A DNA stretch of 64,000 nucleotides. It comes from Flavobacterium poyangense. Its GTDB lineage: Bacteria; Bacteroidota; Bacteroidia; Flavobacteriales; Flavobacteriaceae. The DNA lies in contig NZ_JAALLN010000014.1 of the NCBI RefSeq assembly GCF_011751075.1, forward strand, positions 59,665-123,664, in the 5' to 3' direction. The notes below the pieces were generated by a model. It saw only the letters and a program-made list of their open reading frames with translations. It searched no databases and was not told the DNA's origin. Below, piece by piece: positions 56,215 to 64,000 of this stretch. Each line of letters begins with the position of its first letter. Positions within the stretch are counted from its first letter, which is position 1. Position numbers and translations under genes: made by a program.

Positions 56215-57969
56215 TTAAATAACAAATTCTTTTGCTCTGATATGTGCATTCCACATTCTACTGTAAATGCCTTCTTTGTTCAAAAGTTCATCATGTTTTC
56301 CTTTCTCCTTAATACTTCCTTTGTCAAATACCAGGATCTGATCAGCTTCTGTAATCGTGCTTAATCTATGGGCAATTATTATAACTGTTTTATTTTTAAT
56401 CAGTTGACTCATTGCCTGATGAATCTTGTATTCATTCTCGGGATCGGCAAAGGCTGTGGCTTCATCCAAAATCAAAATCGGCGCATCTTTTAAAATCGCC
56501 CTCGCAAGCTGAAAACGCTGCTGTTCGCCTCCGCTTAAGTGAACACCGGATTGTCCGATCATTGTATTATACCCCTTCGGTAATGTTATAATAAAGTCGT
56601 GAATTTGTGCTGCCTTTGCCGCATCTTCAACCTCTTCTCTCGATTTATTCATTCCCATACAAATATTATCATACATGCTCTGCTGAAACATAAAGCTGTC
56701 CTGAAATACAAAAGACACCAACTCCATAAGCTGCTGTGAAGGGTATTCTTTAATATCTACTCCTCCAATAAATACCCCTCCACTGTTCACATCCCAGAAA
56801 CGTGCAATTAACTGGGCAACTGTACTTTTTCCTGCACCGGATTGCCCAACTAATGCGGTAATACTTTTTTCTTTTAAATGGAAATTAATATTTTGAAGTA
56901 CCCAATTTTGATTTTCGTAAGCAAAGGAAACCGCTCTAAACTCGATGTCAAATTTTTCAGGTTTTTGAAAATCCCTGCTTTCATTTAAATCATCATAATT
57001 TAAAAGTTCATCAATTTGTTCTACTCCTCTGTTAATAATAGAAATCTGCATTCCCATATTACTCAGAGCAAATAGAGGTTTAATGTATCCTGTACCTAAG
57101 ATCAGGAACAACAGTAAAGTAGCCAGCGTCAGACCATTTTGAAAATATAAGTACAGTCCAAGAGCCAGAACAGGCAACATGGCATTACTGATGAAACTCA
57201 TAAAAACAGCAAATGCAGGCGTACTGCTTTTTACCCATTGGGCAACAAAGGAATTAAAACATCTGACGGTATTTCCATATTTGTCAAATGTCTCGGCAGA
57301 CTGTCCGAAAATTTTCATGACCGGCATGGCGCGCACATATTCAACAATACCCGAATTCATATCTTCAAGCGATTGATGGTAATCCTGAATAAGCTGTTTA
57401 TTGCGCCCGCCGTACATAATCGGTATCCAAATTAAAAGAACCAATAACGGAAGAAAACTAATTGAAGCCAGTCTCCAATCCTGAAAAAATAAATATGTAA
57501 TGGTGATAACCGGGAGAGCTATTCCTTTTACAAAATCAGGTATCTGGTGGGCAATAAAACTTTCGATACGTTCCACATCATCGGAAAGGATTTTTTTCAG
57601 CACCCCCGAGTTTCGATTGTTAAGATACCCCATAGGTAATTTTCCAACTTTAACTGCAATAAATTTTCGTAATTCATACAAAATATTAAAAGCAGCTATG
57701 TGCGAAAGAATTCCGGAAATAAACAGAAAAATGATACTGACAACTACAGCCGCTGCAGCATAGACAATATAATCGGTTACCAACTGATAATCGATTTTGT
57801 CTGTGGTGAGCTCTTTAATAATATAAAATACCAAAATATAAGGCATCAGACTCAAAAGAGCATGAATTATGGCGAAAACCCCAGACATAAGGAGTAAAAA
57901 TTTTCTTCTACCGGCTATTTCCAGTAAACGTGCGATGCCATTTTTTCGTTTGGGATTTTTATGCTTCAT
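56215..57969 (-). CDS. ABC transporter with fused membrane and ATPase domains (YbtP-like)
   Basis: A 584-residue half-transporter. Six membrane helices (about 25-315) precede an ATPase with Walker A GQSGAGKST, signature LSGGEQQR, Walker B ILILDEATAFADPENE and switch His in IAHR. DEATAFADPENE is characteristic of the YbtP/YbtQ group. It should pair with the downstream half-transporter. Its promoter region is shared with the divergent AraC gene and contains the 21-bp-period repeat, which suggests that regulator controls both. Export of the apo-compound is the alternative direction of transport. Confidence 0.86.
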   Translation of the reverse strand: MKHKNPKRKNGIARLLEIAGRRKFLLLMSGVFAIIHALLSLMPYILVFYIIKELTTDKIDYQLVTDYIVYAAAAVVVSIIFLFISGILSHIAAFNILYELRKFIAVKVGKLPMGYLNNRNSGVLKKILSDDVERIESFIAHQIPDFVKGIALPVITITYLFFQDWRLASISFLPLLVLLIWIPIMYGGRNKQLIQDYHQSLEDMNSGIVEYVRAMPVMKIFGQSAETFDKYGNTVRCFNSFVAQWVKSSTPAFAVFMSFISNAMLPVLALGLYLYFQNGLTLATLLLFLILGTGYIKPLFALSNMGMQISIINRGVEQIDELLNYDDLNESRDFQKPEKFDIEFRAVSFAYENQNWVLQNINFHLKEKSITALVGQSGAGKSTVAQLIARFWDVNSGGVFIGGVDIKEYPSQQLMELVSFVFQDSFMFQQSMYDNICMGMNKSREEVEDAAKAAQIHDFIITLPKGYNTMIGQSGVHLSGGEQQRFQLARAILKDAPILILDEATAFADPENEYKIHQAMSQLIKNKTVIIIAHRLSTITEADQILVFDKGSIKEKGKHDELLNKEGIYSRMWNAHIRAKEFVI

Positions 57970-58021
57970 GTTAAGAAATTTTAATTATTAAGAACTAATC
58001 TAAATAATTATTAAATTTGTG

Positions 58022-58029
58022 CAAAAGTA
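58022..58029 (-). promoter_or_regulatory. Candidate -7 element of the YbtP-like gene
   Basis: On the minus strand TACTTTTG followed by C matches TAnnTTTGc exactly. It lies about 53 bp upstream of the ATG at 57969. The direct repeat begins 25 bp further upstream, in the activator position. Confidence 0.45.
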
Positions 58030-58054
58030 AAAAGGCTTATTGTTTCACCAGTTA

Positions 58055-58091
58055 CGCAAAACGGATTAAAATGTCCGCAAAACGGATTAAA
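58055..58091. promoter_or_regulatory. Candidate AraC operator: perfect 16-bp direct repeat with 21-bp period
   Basis: CGCAAAACGGATTAAA occurs twice, at 58055-58070 and 58076-58091, exactly 21 bp (two helical turns) apart, between the divergent YbtP-like and AraC genes. Two identical same-orientation half-sites are the classic AraC-family footprint. The second copy ends 14 bp before the AraC start, a place that would also allow autorepression. Confidence 0.7.
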
Positions 58092-58105
58092 TTAAAATAT
58101 GATCA

Positions 58106-59086
58106 ATGACCTTACGCCTATATGATCTCGAGTTCAGTACTTTACTGATGGAGAAAGAATATCCGAAATCATTTTACAGCAGTACTGAAGAAGTTGAAGA
58201 AAGTGTCATCTGTTTAGAGCACTTTATGGGAAAAGGAGTTTACAAAGAAATTTATTTTGAAGGTGTTCATATTGCCTATGGTGATGCCATGCTTTCCAAT
58301 AAGGTACAGCTTGGTTTTGAAAGTGATTTTGAGACAATCGAAATGCATTTTGCCCTAAAAGGATCAAGTACCACACTTGCAGAGAATTTTGACAGCGAAA
58401 TAAGTTTTGAACCACACCGGCATAATATCATTTATGCCAATAAAGTATGTGGTGAAATGAAATGGGAAAGCAATCAGTTGCAATTGTGCGAAATAAACCT
58501 TGCTCCTTCCTTTTTCAAAAAATTCCTTCCACCTGGCAGTCCAATATTTGATAATTTTCGCAATACTGTTGAAAAAGGAAATTCAGGTCTCTTAAAAAAT
58601 GAGAATTTATATATCACTAATGAAATGTATGATATTATAAATCAAATTGTAAACTGCCAGAGACAGGGTATCTTTAAAAGGATGTTTCTTGAAGCAAAAG
58701 TTATTGAGCTGCTTTTACTTCAGCTAGAGCAATTTTCGGAGAATTCTGTTTCTAATTTTTCTATTAAAAAATCAGACATTGATAAAATATATGCCGTTAG
58801 AGAATTTATACTTCATAATTTGGATTCCGCCAGCTCCCTGATCGAATTGGCTCATAATGCAGGGACAAATGAGTTTATACTGAAAAAAGGATTTAGGGAA
58901 CTGTTTGGCACTTCTGTTTTTGCTTTTTGGAGTGATGTCAAAATGGAACAGGCAAAAGACTTACTTATCAATCATAATATGAACATCGGCGAGGTTTCTC
59001 AACTGGTTGGATATAAATACCAGCGCCATTTTTCAGCAGCATTTAAGAAAAAATATGGAATGTTACCCAGCCAGTTCAGGAAATAA
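58106..59086 (+). CDS. AraC-family regulator, PchR/YbtA-like
   Basis: A 326-residue regulator. The N-terminal domain (about 1-220) is the PchR-type sensor; the C-terminus (about 228-326) has the two HTH units (SSLIELAHNAGTNEFILKKGF, MNIGEVSQLVGYKYQ) and the signature HFSAAFKKKYGMLPSQF. It resembles the second AraC protein of this locus, so the two may be paralogues with different target sites or ligands. It is divergent from the YbtP-like gene, with a perfect direct repeat between them. By analogy with PchR and YbtA it should activate transport genes when it binds the metal-loaded product and may repress itself. Confidence 0.87.
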   Translation: MTLRLYDLEFSTLLMEKEYPKSFYSSTEEVEESVICLEHFMGKGVYKEIYFEGVHIAYGDAMLSNKVQLGFESDFETIEMHFALKGSSTTLAENFDSEISFEPHRHNIIYANKVCGEMKWESNQLQLCEINLAPSFFKKFLPPGSPIFDNFRNTVEKGNSGLLKNENLYITNEMYDIINQIVNCQRQGIFKRMFLEAKVIELLLLQLEQFSENSVSNFSIKKSDIDKIYAVREFILHNLDSASSLIELAHNAGTNEFILKKGFRELFGTSVFAFWSDVKMEQAKDLLINHNMNIGEVSQLVGYKYQRHFSAAFKKKYGMLPSQFRK

Positions 59087-59180
59087 TAAAGCCCTATAAT
59101 TTCTTATTTTTAGGATGCCAATTGTCTACATTATCCTTTTTTTGACAAAAGCGTGGTAAAGTAGTTCTAAAAGTCTACTG

Positions 59181-59224
59181 AATTTAGTGAAGAGGTTAAA
59201 GGATTTTTAGTCTCCTCAATTACC
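59181..59224. repeat. Dispersed intergenic repeat, copy 2
   Basis: Matches the element at 46551-46594, identical over AATTTAGTGAAGAGGT and similar over the rest, about 12.6 kb away. The internal palindrome is less perfect here. It lies between the AraC gene and the convergent HxlR gene. Origin unknown; no transposase is nearby. Confidence 0.5.
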
Positions 59225-59296
59225 CTTTGAATTTTTGAAATACCACTAACTTGAGTTCTGTCGCAGTTGTCAGTGCCAAATCTCTATGGCTCATGA

Positions 59297-59659
59297 TTAT
59301 TTATCAAACATTTCTCTCCTGTGGTTCTGCCCCCAATCAACCAGAACCGAAATCACAGATTTAATTTCTTTTCCATATTCGGTAATAGAGTATTGTACCG
59401 TAATGGGTTTGGTGCTCATTACCTTTCTACTTACAATTTTATTTACTTCCAGAATTTTTAACTCTTTTGACAACATTTTTGCAGATATGCCTACTATATC
59501 TTTTTCTATTTTCTTAAATGTATTTACACCTTCCTGTCTTATAAAGAGATAATGTACAATAAGCAATCTCCATTTTCCTCCCAGAATTTCAAGAGCATCC
59601 ATCATTGCTGTAATATCGCCGGTACATCCTTCAGGGTCCGTTTTAGGTTTTTTAATCAT
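59297..59659 (-). CDS. HxlR-family transcriptional regulator
   Basis: A 120-residue winged-helix protein of the HxlR family: ALEILGGKWRLLIVHYL at the start, ISAKMLSKELKILE as recognition helix, VQYSITEYGKEI as wing. The N-terminal DPEGC contains a Cys, as in HxlR members that sense oxidants or electrophiles. It is divergent from the epimerase and pirin genes, a common arrangement for HxlR-type redox regulators, and a palindrome lies between them. Confidence 0.88.
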   Translation of the reverse strand: MIKKPKTDPEGCTGDITAMMDALEILGGKWRLLIVHYLFIRQEGVNTFKKIEKDIVGISAKMLSKELKILEVNKIVSRKVMSTKPITVQYSITEYGKEIKSVISVLVDWGQNHRREMFDK

Positions 59660-59694
59660 AGGTTGATAACTTACAGGTTACTAGTTACTCCGAG

Positions 59695-59718
59695 TTCACT
59701 CACGCTAAAGTTAGTGAA
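59695..59718. promoter_or_regulatory. Candidate HxlR operator (inverted repeat)
   Basis: TTCACTCAC and GTTAGTGAA form a 9-6-9 inverted repeat with one mismatch in the intergenic region between the HxlR gene and the epimerase gene. It lies just upstream of a -7 element, so binding would affect the epimerase/pirin promoter and probably the regulator gene itself. Confidence 0.5.
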
Positions 59719-59726
59719 ATATTAAA

Positions 59727-59734
59727 TAATTTTG
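59727..59734 (+). promoter_or_regulatory. Candidate -7 element of the epimerase gene
   Basis: TAATTTTG matches TAnnTTTG, 31 bp before the ATG at 59765. The candidate HxlR palindrome covers the area where the -33 contact should be. Confidence 0.4.
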
Positions 59735-59764
59735 GGTATCAGAATAGTTTGAAAATCAACACTT

Positions 59765-60625
59765 ATGAAAGAAACCGTATTAATAACAGGGGGAAACAGC
59801 TTTATTGCGAAGCATTTAATTTCAATTTTAGATAAAAAATATGCTATAAAATTGCTGACCAGAAATCCTAAAGCTGATAATGAATATCAATGGGATTTGG
59901 AAGATTGGATTCTGGATGATAATGCTTTAGATAACGTCAATCATATTGTGCATCTTGCCGGTGCAAAATTAAATGACGGACAACCAATGACAGCCGAGAA
60001 AAGGCAACGAATCTACGATTCGAGGATTGGAGCAGCCAATTTTTTAAGGGAGAAATTGAAAGAAAGAAATCAGAAACTCAAATCTTTTGTTTCGGCTTCG
60101 GCGATTGGCTATTATGGATTTACGGACGAAACAACAGAGATAGATGAAAATGGAGACAAGGGAATGGGCTTTGCCGCAACGCTGAGCGATGATTGGGAAA
60201 AAGCAGCAGATCAATTTAAAACTGATGAAATCGCAGAACACGTTTCTAAGATTAGAGTGTCATTGGTTTTAGGGAATGATGGAGGTATTTTTCCGGTTTA
60301 TCTCAATACGATAAAGAGCAATCCGGAAATTGCAATGCAACCCAATTCTCAAGCATTTGCATGGAATCACATTGCAGATATGGCAGGGATCTTTGCATTT
60401 GCGGTAGAACATGGTCTGGATGGCGTGTTTAATTCAGTGGCTCCTGAACCCGTTTCCATGCAAGATGTCTTTAAGTCTATTGCTAACGAAGTCTTAGGTA
60501 CAAATTATGCACTAAATGCGTTTAAAGGTCAGCATTTAGTAGCACATAAAATAACTGAGGCCGGGTACGTATTTAAATACCCCGAGATAAAAGAAGCAAT
60601 TAAGAATATTGCCTCAACACTATAA
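59765..60625 (+). CDS. TIGR01777-family NAD(P)-dependent epimerase/SDR-like protein
   Basis: A 286-residue extended-SDR protein. The nucleotide loop is atypical (ITGGNSFIAKHL in place of TGxxGFIG), followed by HLAGAKLNDG, the YDSRIGAANFL helix, SASAIGYYG (catalytic Ser and Tyr region) and WNHIADMAG. These match the TIGR01777/YfcH family, whose substrates are undefined. The gene is divergent from the HxlR regulator and is followed 37 bp later by the pirin gene, suggesting a small stress-responsive operon. Confidence 0.85.
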   Translation: MKETVLITGGNSFIAKHLISILDKKYAIKLLTRNPKADNEYQWDLEDWILDDNALDNVNHIVHLAGAKLNDGQPMTAEKRQRIYDSRIGAANFLREKLKERNQKLKSFVSASAIGYYGFTDETTEIDENGDKGMGFAATLSDDWEKAADQFKTDEIAEHVSKIRVSLVLGNDGGIFPVYLNTIKSNPEIAMQPNSQAFAWNHIADMAGIFAFAVEHGLDGVFNSVAPEPVSMQDVFKSIANEVLGTNYALNAFKGQHLVAHKITEAGYVFKYPEIKEAIKNIASTL

Positions 60626-60662
60626 ATTTGGAATAGAATCAGAATTTAAAAAGAGAGAAAAC

Positions 60663-61535
60663 ATGAAAAATAGAGAAATAGAAAAAATCCTCACTCCAAA
60701 GAATTTTACCTGGGTAGGAGATGCTTTTTACACCACTTCATTTGTTGGGAAAGAAATTCCAAGGATCAGAATGTCTCCTTTCTTTGCAGTTGGTTACAAT
60801 GCCGATATCAACTTTGAAGCAAGAGAAATACCGAGAGGCGTTGGTGCACATCCGCATAAAGGGTTTGAAACCGTGACGATTGCCTACAAAGGAAAAATAG
60901 AACATAAAGACAGTAAAGGGAATCACGGTGTAATTGGTGAAGGCGACGTACAATGGATGACCGCAGGATCAGGAATTCTGCATCAGGAATATCATGAACA
61001 GGAGTTTGCGAGAAAAGGCGGAACCTTTCAAATGGTTCAAATGTGGGTAAATCTTCCGGCCAAAGACAAAGAAACCAATCCACAATATCAGGATCTGTTT
61101 TTTGATAAAATGACAAAAGTTCCTGTAGGCGATGATGGCAGTTTTGTAAATGTAATTGCAGGTGATTATTTGGGTCATAAAGGAAAAGCCACAACTTTCT
61201 CTCCTATGGACTTGTTTAATTCCTACTTAAACAAAGGAGCCAAAGCCGATTTTACTTTTCCTAAAAATTGGAATACCGCAATTTTGATCATTGAAGGAAG
61301 TGTAAAAGTGAACAATGAAGCGGAATTAAAAAAAGACAGCTTTGCAATGTTCGAAAACAATGCAGGTGACAGTTTTAGTTTAGAAGGAACAAGTGACAAT
61401 ACTATCGTACTTATTATGAGTGGTGAACCCTTAAATGAACCAATTGCACATTACGGTCCATTTGTAATGAATACTCAGGACCAAATCACAAAAGCGATTG
61501 AAGACTATCAGGCAGGTAAATTTGGAACCTTGTAA
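60663..61535 (+). CDS. Pirin family protein
   Basis: A 290-residue bicupin protein (start at ATG 60663; the longer in-frame extension overlaps the previous gene and lacks pirin homology). The metal site is intact: AHPHKGFETVT provides two His and MTAGSGILHQEYHE provides the third His and the Glu. The C-terminal pirin domain (about 180-285) is complete. Pirins bind iron and some have quercetinase activity; their cellular roles vary. Position behind an HxlR-controlled promoter suggests redox or electrophile response. A strong terminator lies about 120 bp downstream. Confidence 0.9.
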   Translation: MKNREIEKILTPKNFTWVGDAFYTTSFVGKEIPRIRMSPFFAVGYNADINFEAREIPRGVGAHPHKGFETVTIAYKGKIEHKDSKGNHGVIGEGDVQWMTAGSGILHQEYHEQEFARKGGTFQMVQMWVNLPAKDKETNPQYQDLFFDKMTKVPVGDDGSFVNVIAGDYLGHKGKATTFSPMDLFNSYLNKGAKADFTFPKNWNTAILIIEGSVKVNNEAELKKDSFAMFENNAGDSFSLEGTSDNTIVLIMSGEPLNEPIAHYGPFVMNTQDQITKAIEDYQAGKFGTL

Positions 61536-61652
61536 TTTAGTTGCATTGGTAAAAAGTCGTGCCAGACGGTGCTGTTGCATTTACGAGTAACTTTTGTCCC
61601 TGTAATCTTAGTTTTGTAGCAGAATTGCGGGATCAAAAACCCGTAAGAGCCT

Positions 61653-61689
61653 AAAAAATCCTTATTCAAAAAAAGAATAAGGATTTTTT
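61653..61689. terminator. Bidirectional hairpin terminator
   Basis: AAAAAATCCTTATTC pairs perfectly with GAATAAGGATTTTTT around an A7 loop. It lies between the convergent pirin and outer-membrane protein genes and should serve both. Confidence 0.9.
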
Positions 61690-61824
61690 GTTTATTTTCC
61701 AATTTCAAGCTCCAACCTTATTAGAAACCTTTGATAGATACAATTTGTACAAATCAAACCTAGCAAAAATATCATTACATTTCCAAGCGATCCCAAGGTA
61801 TAAAAGCGATGAAATTATTAGATT

Positions 61825-62379
61825 TTAGAAAAAGAAATAACCAACTGATAATTGAAATACTCCGTTTTTATTTTTACTTGAAGAACCTTCTACATTATTA
61901 ATATCAGTTAATCCCAGATTATATCTTGCTCCAAAATTAAGTCCGTTGTCCAACTTGTAACCCAGGCCAAAATTAACCCCGAAATCAAAAGTATTAAATG
62001 ATTTTTTCACATCTGTCTTTTCATTTTTAGCAGAAAGTAAAAAACCAACTTGTGGTCCGGCTTCAATACTGAAACCTTTTGTCAAATAATATTTCCCCAT
62101 TAAAGGAATGTTCAGATAATTTAAAGCTACTGTATTATCATTGAAACTATACCCTTGTCCGGAATACATTACCTCAGGTTGAAAAGAAAAGGTATCGGAA
62201 ATTGGAATTTCTGATAAAACACCAAAATTAAACGCGGTTACGGCATCAATACCTTTGGTATCATCTCCGCTGACAGATGCAAAGTTTAAGCCTCCTTTAG
62301 CCCCAAATTTGATTTTTTGAGCATTAACATTTGTAAATCCTAAAACTGTAACAACAGCTAGTACTAAAAAGTTTTTCAT
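61825..62379 (-). CDS. Outer-membrane beta-barrel protein (PorT/OmpW-like fold)
   Basis: A 184-residue protein with a signal peptide ending NVNAQ and alternating strands (FGAKGGLNFASVSG, FSIEAGPQVGFLLSA, GLNFGARYNLGLTDI) ending in an aromatic-rich strand GYFFF. This is the common Bacteroidota outer-membrane beta-barrel family (PF13568 type), eight strands. The function is not specified by sequence. The gene stands alone, with the membrane-anchored AraC gene upstream on the same strand at 88 bp. Confidence 0.85.
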   Translation of the reverse strand: MKNFLVLAVVTVLGFTNVNAQKIKFGAKGGLNFASVSGDDTKGIDAVTAFNFGVLSEIPISDTFSFQPEVMYSGQGYSFNDNTVALNYLNIPLMGKYYLTKGFSIEAGPQVGFLLSAKNEKTDVKKSFNTFDFGVNFGLGYKLDNGLNFGARYNLGLTDINNVEGSSSKNKNGVFQLSVGYFFF

Positions 62380-62467
62380 AAAAAGTGATTTGAATTATTT
62401 GATTGCAAAACTCACTTAAGGGAAATTAGAAAAGGTATCAAAAGCTTAAAAATGCATAAATTGATAC

Positions 62468-63604
62468 TTATTTGCTTGTATTCTTATATTCATTTGGTGT
62501 CTGCCCCGTACATTTTTTGAAGACTTTATAAAAAGTTGCCTTTGAAGTAAACCCGGATTCTAATCCCATCGCCAACAAATTATAGTTTTCATATTCAGAA
62601 TTTGAAATCATTTCCTTGACTGCTTCAACTCGATATTGATTGATATAATTAGCAAAGTTGTCTCCTGTTATCGTGTTTATAATTTGTGAAACATATCCCG
62701 CACTTATACCTAGTTTTTCAGCAACTTTTTCTCTGTTTAATGTACTGTCAGTATAAATGTGCTGCTCTTTGCAAAGAAGTTCCAGTTTTTGAAAATAAAT
62801 ATTATCTGCTGTGATCGATTCCTTATATTCTTCTGTTTTGCTATCTTCTACTGTTTGCAGATTGCTATTCGAAACAACTAAATCATTATTTAGAAGATTG
62901 GAAATCGCCTCTTTATTTTTTGCAAGTTTGTACTTGTAAATGCCAATATAAGCTGTCCAATGAATTATGAATGTTGCAGATAAAGCCAGGGCACTCATCG
63001 TAGAAGATATATCAAATTGGAAAAACAAACCGACCAGATAGATAATCAGAAAAGCAAATATGGATAAAGAAACAATTGTTAGTAAGGTAAATATCCATTT
63101 TTTCTCCCGTGGATCCTTTAAATATTTAATCATAGAATAGGAATAAAGTAACAGAAACGGCATAAATGTAACCCCCAAAATAAACTGAATAAAACCAAGT
63201 ATACTGATTAAACCAATACCAAACTCCGGAATGGTATAAATTCCTGCCACACGATCTAAATCATATGTTATATTAAGGACGGCAGTGTAGGCAAAGGGAA
63301 TAAAACACAAATAAATTTTTTGCTTGCTTTTTACAGTCTCGTCAATTCGGTTTATAATAAACAGGAAGATAAAAGCCGGTACTAGAAATTCCCATTCGAT
63401 ATGGTCAATAAAACGTAGAAAAGGATACGGAATAAATGCTTCTTCAACCTCAAAAACATGATTCAGTAAAATAACTGAAAGTGTAAATAATAAATAAGCC
63501 AGATGTTTATTTGAATTACTGTTGAATAAGGAAGACTTTAGAATAATTAAGCCTAAGACTATTCCCTGAAAAATTGCAATGTTTAAAAGTGCTGTATAAA
63601 TCAA
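62468..63604 (-). CDS. Membrane-anchored AraC-family regulator
   Basis: A 378-residue protein. The first 225 residues contain about seven membrane helices (AIFQGIVLGLIIL, FLVPAFIFLFII and others). The C-terminal 100 residues are an AraC DNA-binding domain (KVAEKLGISAGYVSQIIN; LLAMGLESGFTSKATFYKVFKKCTGQTP). Such 7TM-AraC regulators are common in Flavobacteria and probably sense a membrane or periplasmic cue. The outer-membrane protein gene downstream is a plausible target. There is no evident link to the metallophore system. Confidence 0.88.
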   Translation of the reverse strand: MIYTALLNIAIFQGIVLGLIILKSSLFNSNSNKHLAYLLFTLSVILLNHVFEVEEAFIPYPFLRFIDHIEWEFLVPAFIFLFIINRIDETVKSKQKIYLCFIPFAYTAVLNITYDLDRVAGIYTIPEFGIGLISILGFIQFILGVTFMPFLLLYSYSMIKYLKDPREKKWIFTLLTIVSLSIFAFLIIYLVGLFFQFDISSTMSALALSATFIIHWTAYIGIYKYKLAKNKEAISNLLNNDLVVSNSNLQTVEDSKTEEYKESITADNIYFQKLELLCKEQHIYTDSTLNREKVAEKLGISAGYVSQIINTITGDNFANYINQYRVEAVKEMISNSEYENYNLLAMGLESGFTSKATFYKVFKKCTGQTPNEYKNTSK

Positions 63605-63810
63605 TTTTTTAAGATACTAGTTGTTTTTTAGATTTGTTTCGGGATATTAGGGCAATAAGTCATTTTTTAAAACATAGCTTATTTCATACTAATTGACAGG
63701 GCGAATTTATAGTAATACCGATGAACTTTCTAAAGGACTTAAGAAATGATTAACTAAAATGATTCATTTTATTCTAACAACAAAGCTTTGACATAATAAA
63801 TAAAATACAA

Positions 63811-63966
63811 CTTAGCGCTCTTTGCGTAAACCTTTGCGAACTTTGCGGTTAAATAACATCCCTGATCCCAAGGATTACACAGAGCTGCACAAAGCAAACG
63901 CAGAGATTCACAAAAATTTAAACTAAACTCTGTGTCCCTCTGTGTCTTCTTTGCGAATCTCTGCGG
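63811..63966. repeat. Palindromic noncoding repeat region rich in TTTGCG and CTCTGTG
   Basis: Three CTTTGCG units spaced about 10 bp apart (63819-63847) are followed by inverted repeats: CGCAGAGATTCACAAA at 63899-63914 pairs with TTTGCGAATCTCTGCG at 63950-63965 (15 of 16), and ACACAGAG near 63877 opposes two CTCTGTGT units near 63928-63944. This style of sequence is typical of intergenic repeat elements scattered through Flavobacteria and other bacteria. The minus-strand frame across it is an artefact. Confidence 0.65.
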
Positions 63967-64000
63967 AATAAAAAAAACGTTATAAAACAAAAAAACCCGT

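Noticed and set aside
63769..63990. Minus-strand frame of 73 codons near the right end
   Set aside because: It runs through the palindromic TTTGCG/CTCTGTG repeat, and its composition (TAKFAKVYAKSAKL) is typical of spurious frames across such repeats.
1..64000. tRNA or rRNA genes, CRISPR arrays, intact insertion sequences
   Set aside because: I found no cloverleaf-like gene, no regularly spaced repeat array and no transposase in either strand.

Overview
The window looks like a Flavobacterium-type genome (Bacteroidota). It is AT-rich, several upstream regions carry the Bacteroidota -7 element TAnnTTTG, starts are mostly not preceded by Shine-Dalgarno sequences, TonB receptors carry an N-terminal carboxypeptidase-regulatory-like domain, a CzcA pump is fused to its outer-membrane partner, and one lipoprotein has the acidic surface-export signal typical of the phylum. 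This assignment is inferred from gene content, not from a marker gene.

Layout. (1) Bases 1-3228, minus strand: a trehalose-type pair, a GT20 synthase and a HAD phosphatase that runs off the left edge. (2) Bases 3626-4034: a scar where two 5'-truncated gene ends meet, one of them the C-terminus of a SufS-like cysteine desulfurase. (3) Bases 4047-10011, minus strand: a heavy-metal RND efflux operon (small protein, CzcA-OMF fusion, adaptor lipoprotein). (4) Bases 10610-14286: a TonB receptor with a surface lipoprotein resembling the XusA/XusB xenosiderophore pair. (5) Bases 14392-46303, plus strand: a roughly 32-kb hybrid fatty-acid/PKS/NRPS cluster. (6) Bases 46318-59086: its probable uptake and control region: a phosphopantetheinyl-transferase remnant, a FyuA-like TonB receptor, an ABC ATPase and permease/pseudo-peptidase, two YbtP/YbtQ-like ABC proteins and two PchR/YbtA-like AraC regulators. 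(7) Bases 59297-63604: ordinary accessory genes (HxlR regulator, TIGR01777 epimerase, pirin, outer-membrane barrel, membrane-anchored AraC). The right end carries a palindromic noncoding repeat.

The main system is the cluster of region 5. It has the parts list of a pyochelin/yersiniabactin-type thiazoline metallophore: three cyclization (Cy) domains, three adenylation domains whose visible specificity residues all fit cysteine, a SagB-like oxidase domain, an MT-like insertion, a thiazolinyl-imide reductase, a type II thioesterase and a terminal thioesterase. No salicylate genes are present. The starter is instead made by a fatty acyl-AMP ligase/acyl-CoA dehydrogenase/ACP protein, followed by two AT-less or AT-dead PKS modules. 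My model (inference): an unsaturated fatty acyl chain is extended by two C2 units, condensed with cysteine and oxidised to a thiazole, condensed with a second cysteine (thiazoline, perhaps methylated or epimerised, then reduced to thiazolidine), then with a third cysteine (thiazoline), and released as the acid. A Baeyer-Villiger-type monooxygenase, a saccharopine-dehydrogenase-like reductase, a MATE exporter and a HAD phosphatase accompany it.

Regulation seems to follow the pyochelin/yersiniabactin logic. Two 21-bp-period direct repeats (upstream of the FyuA-like receptor and between the YbtP-like gene and an AraC gene) are candidate AraC-activator sites. Three 7-1-7 imperfect palindromes upstream of both TonB receptors are candidate Fur sites. 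No AT domain and no intact PPTase are encoded in the window, so both must come from elsewhere in the genome if the pathway works.
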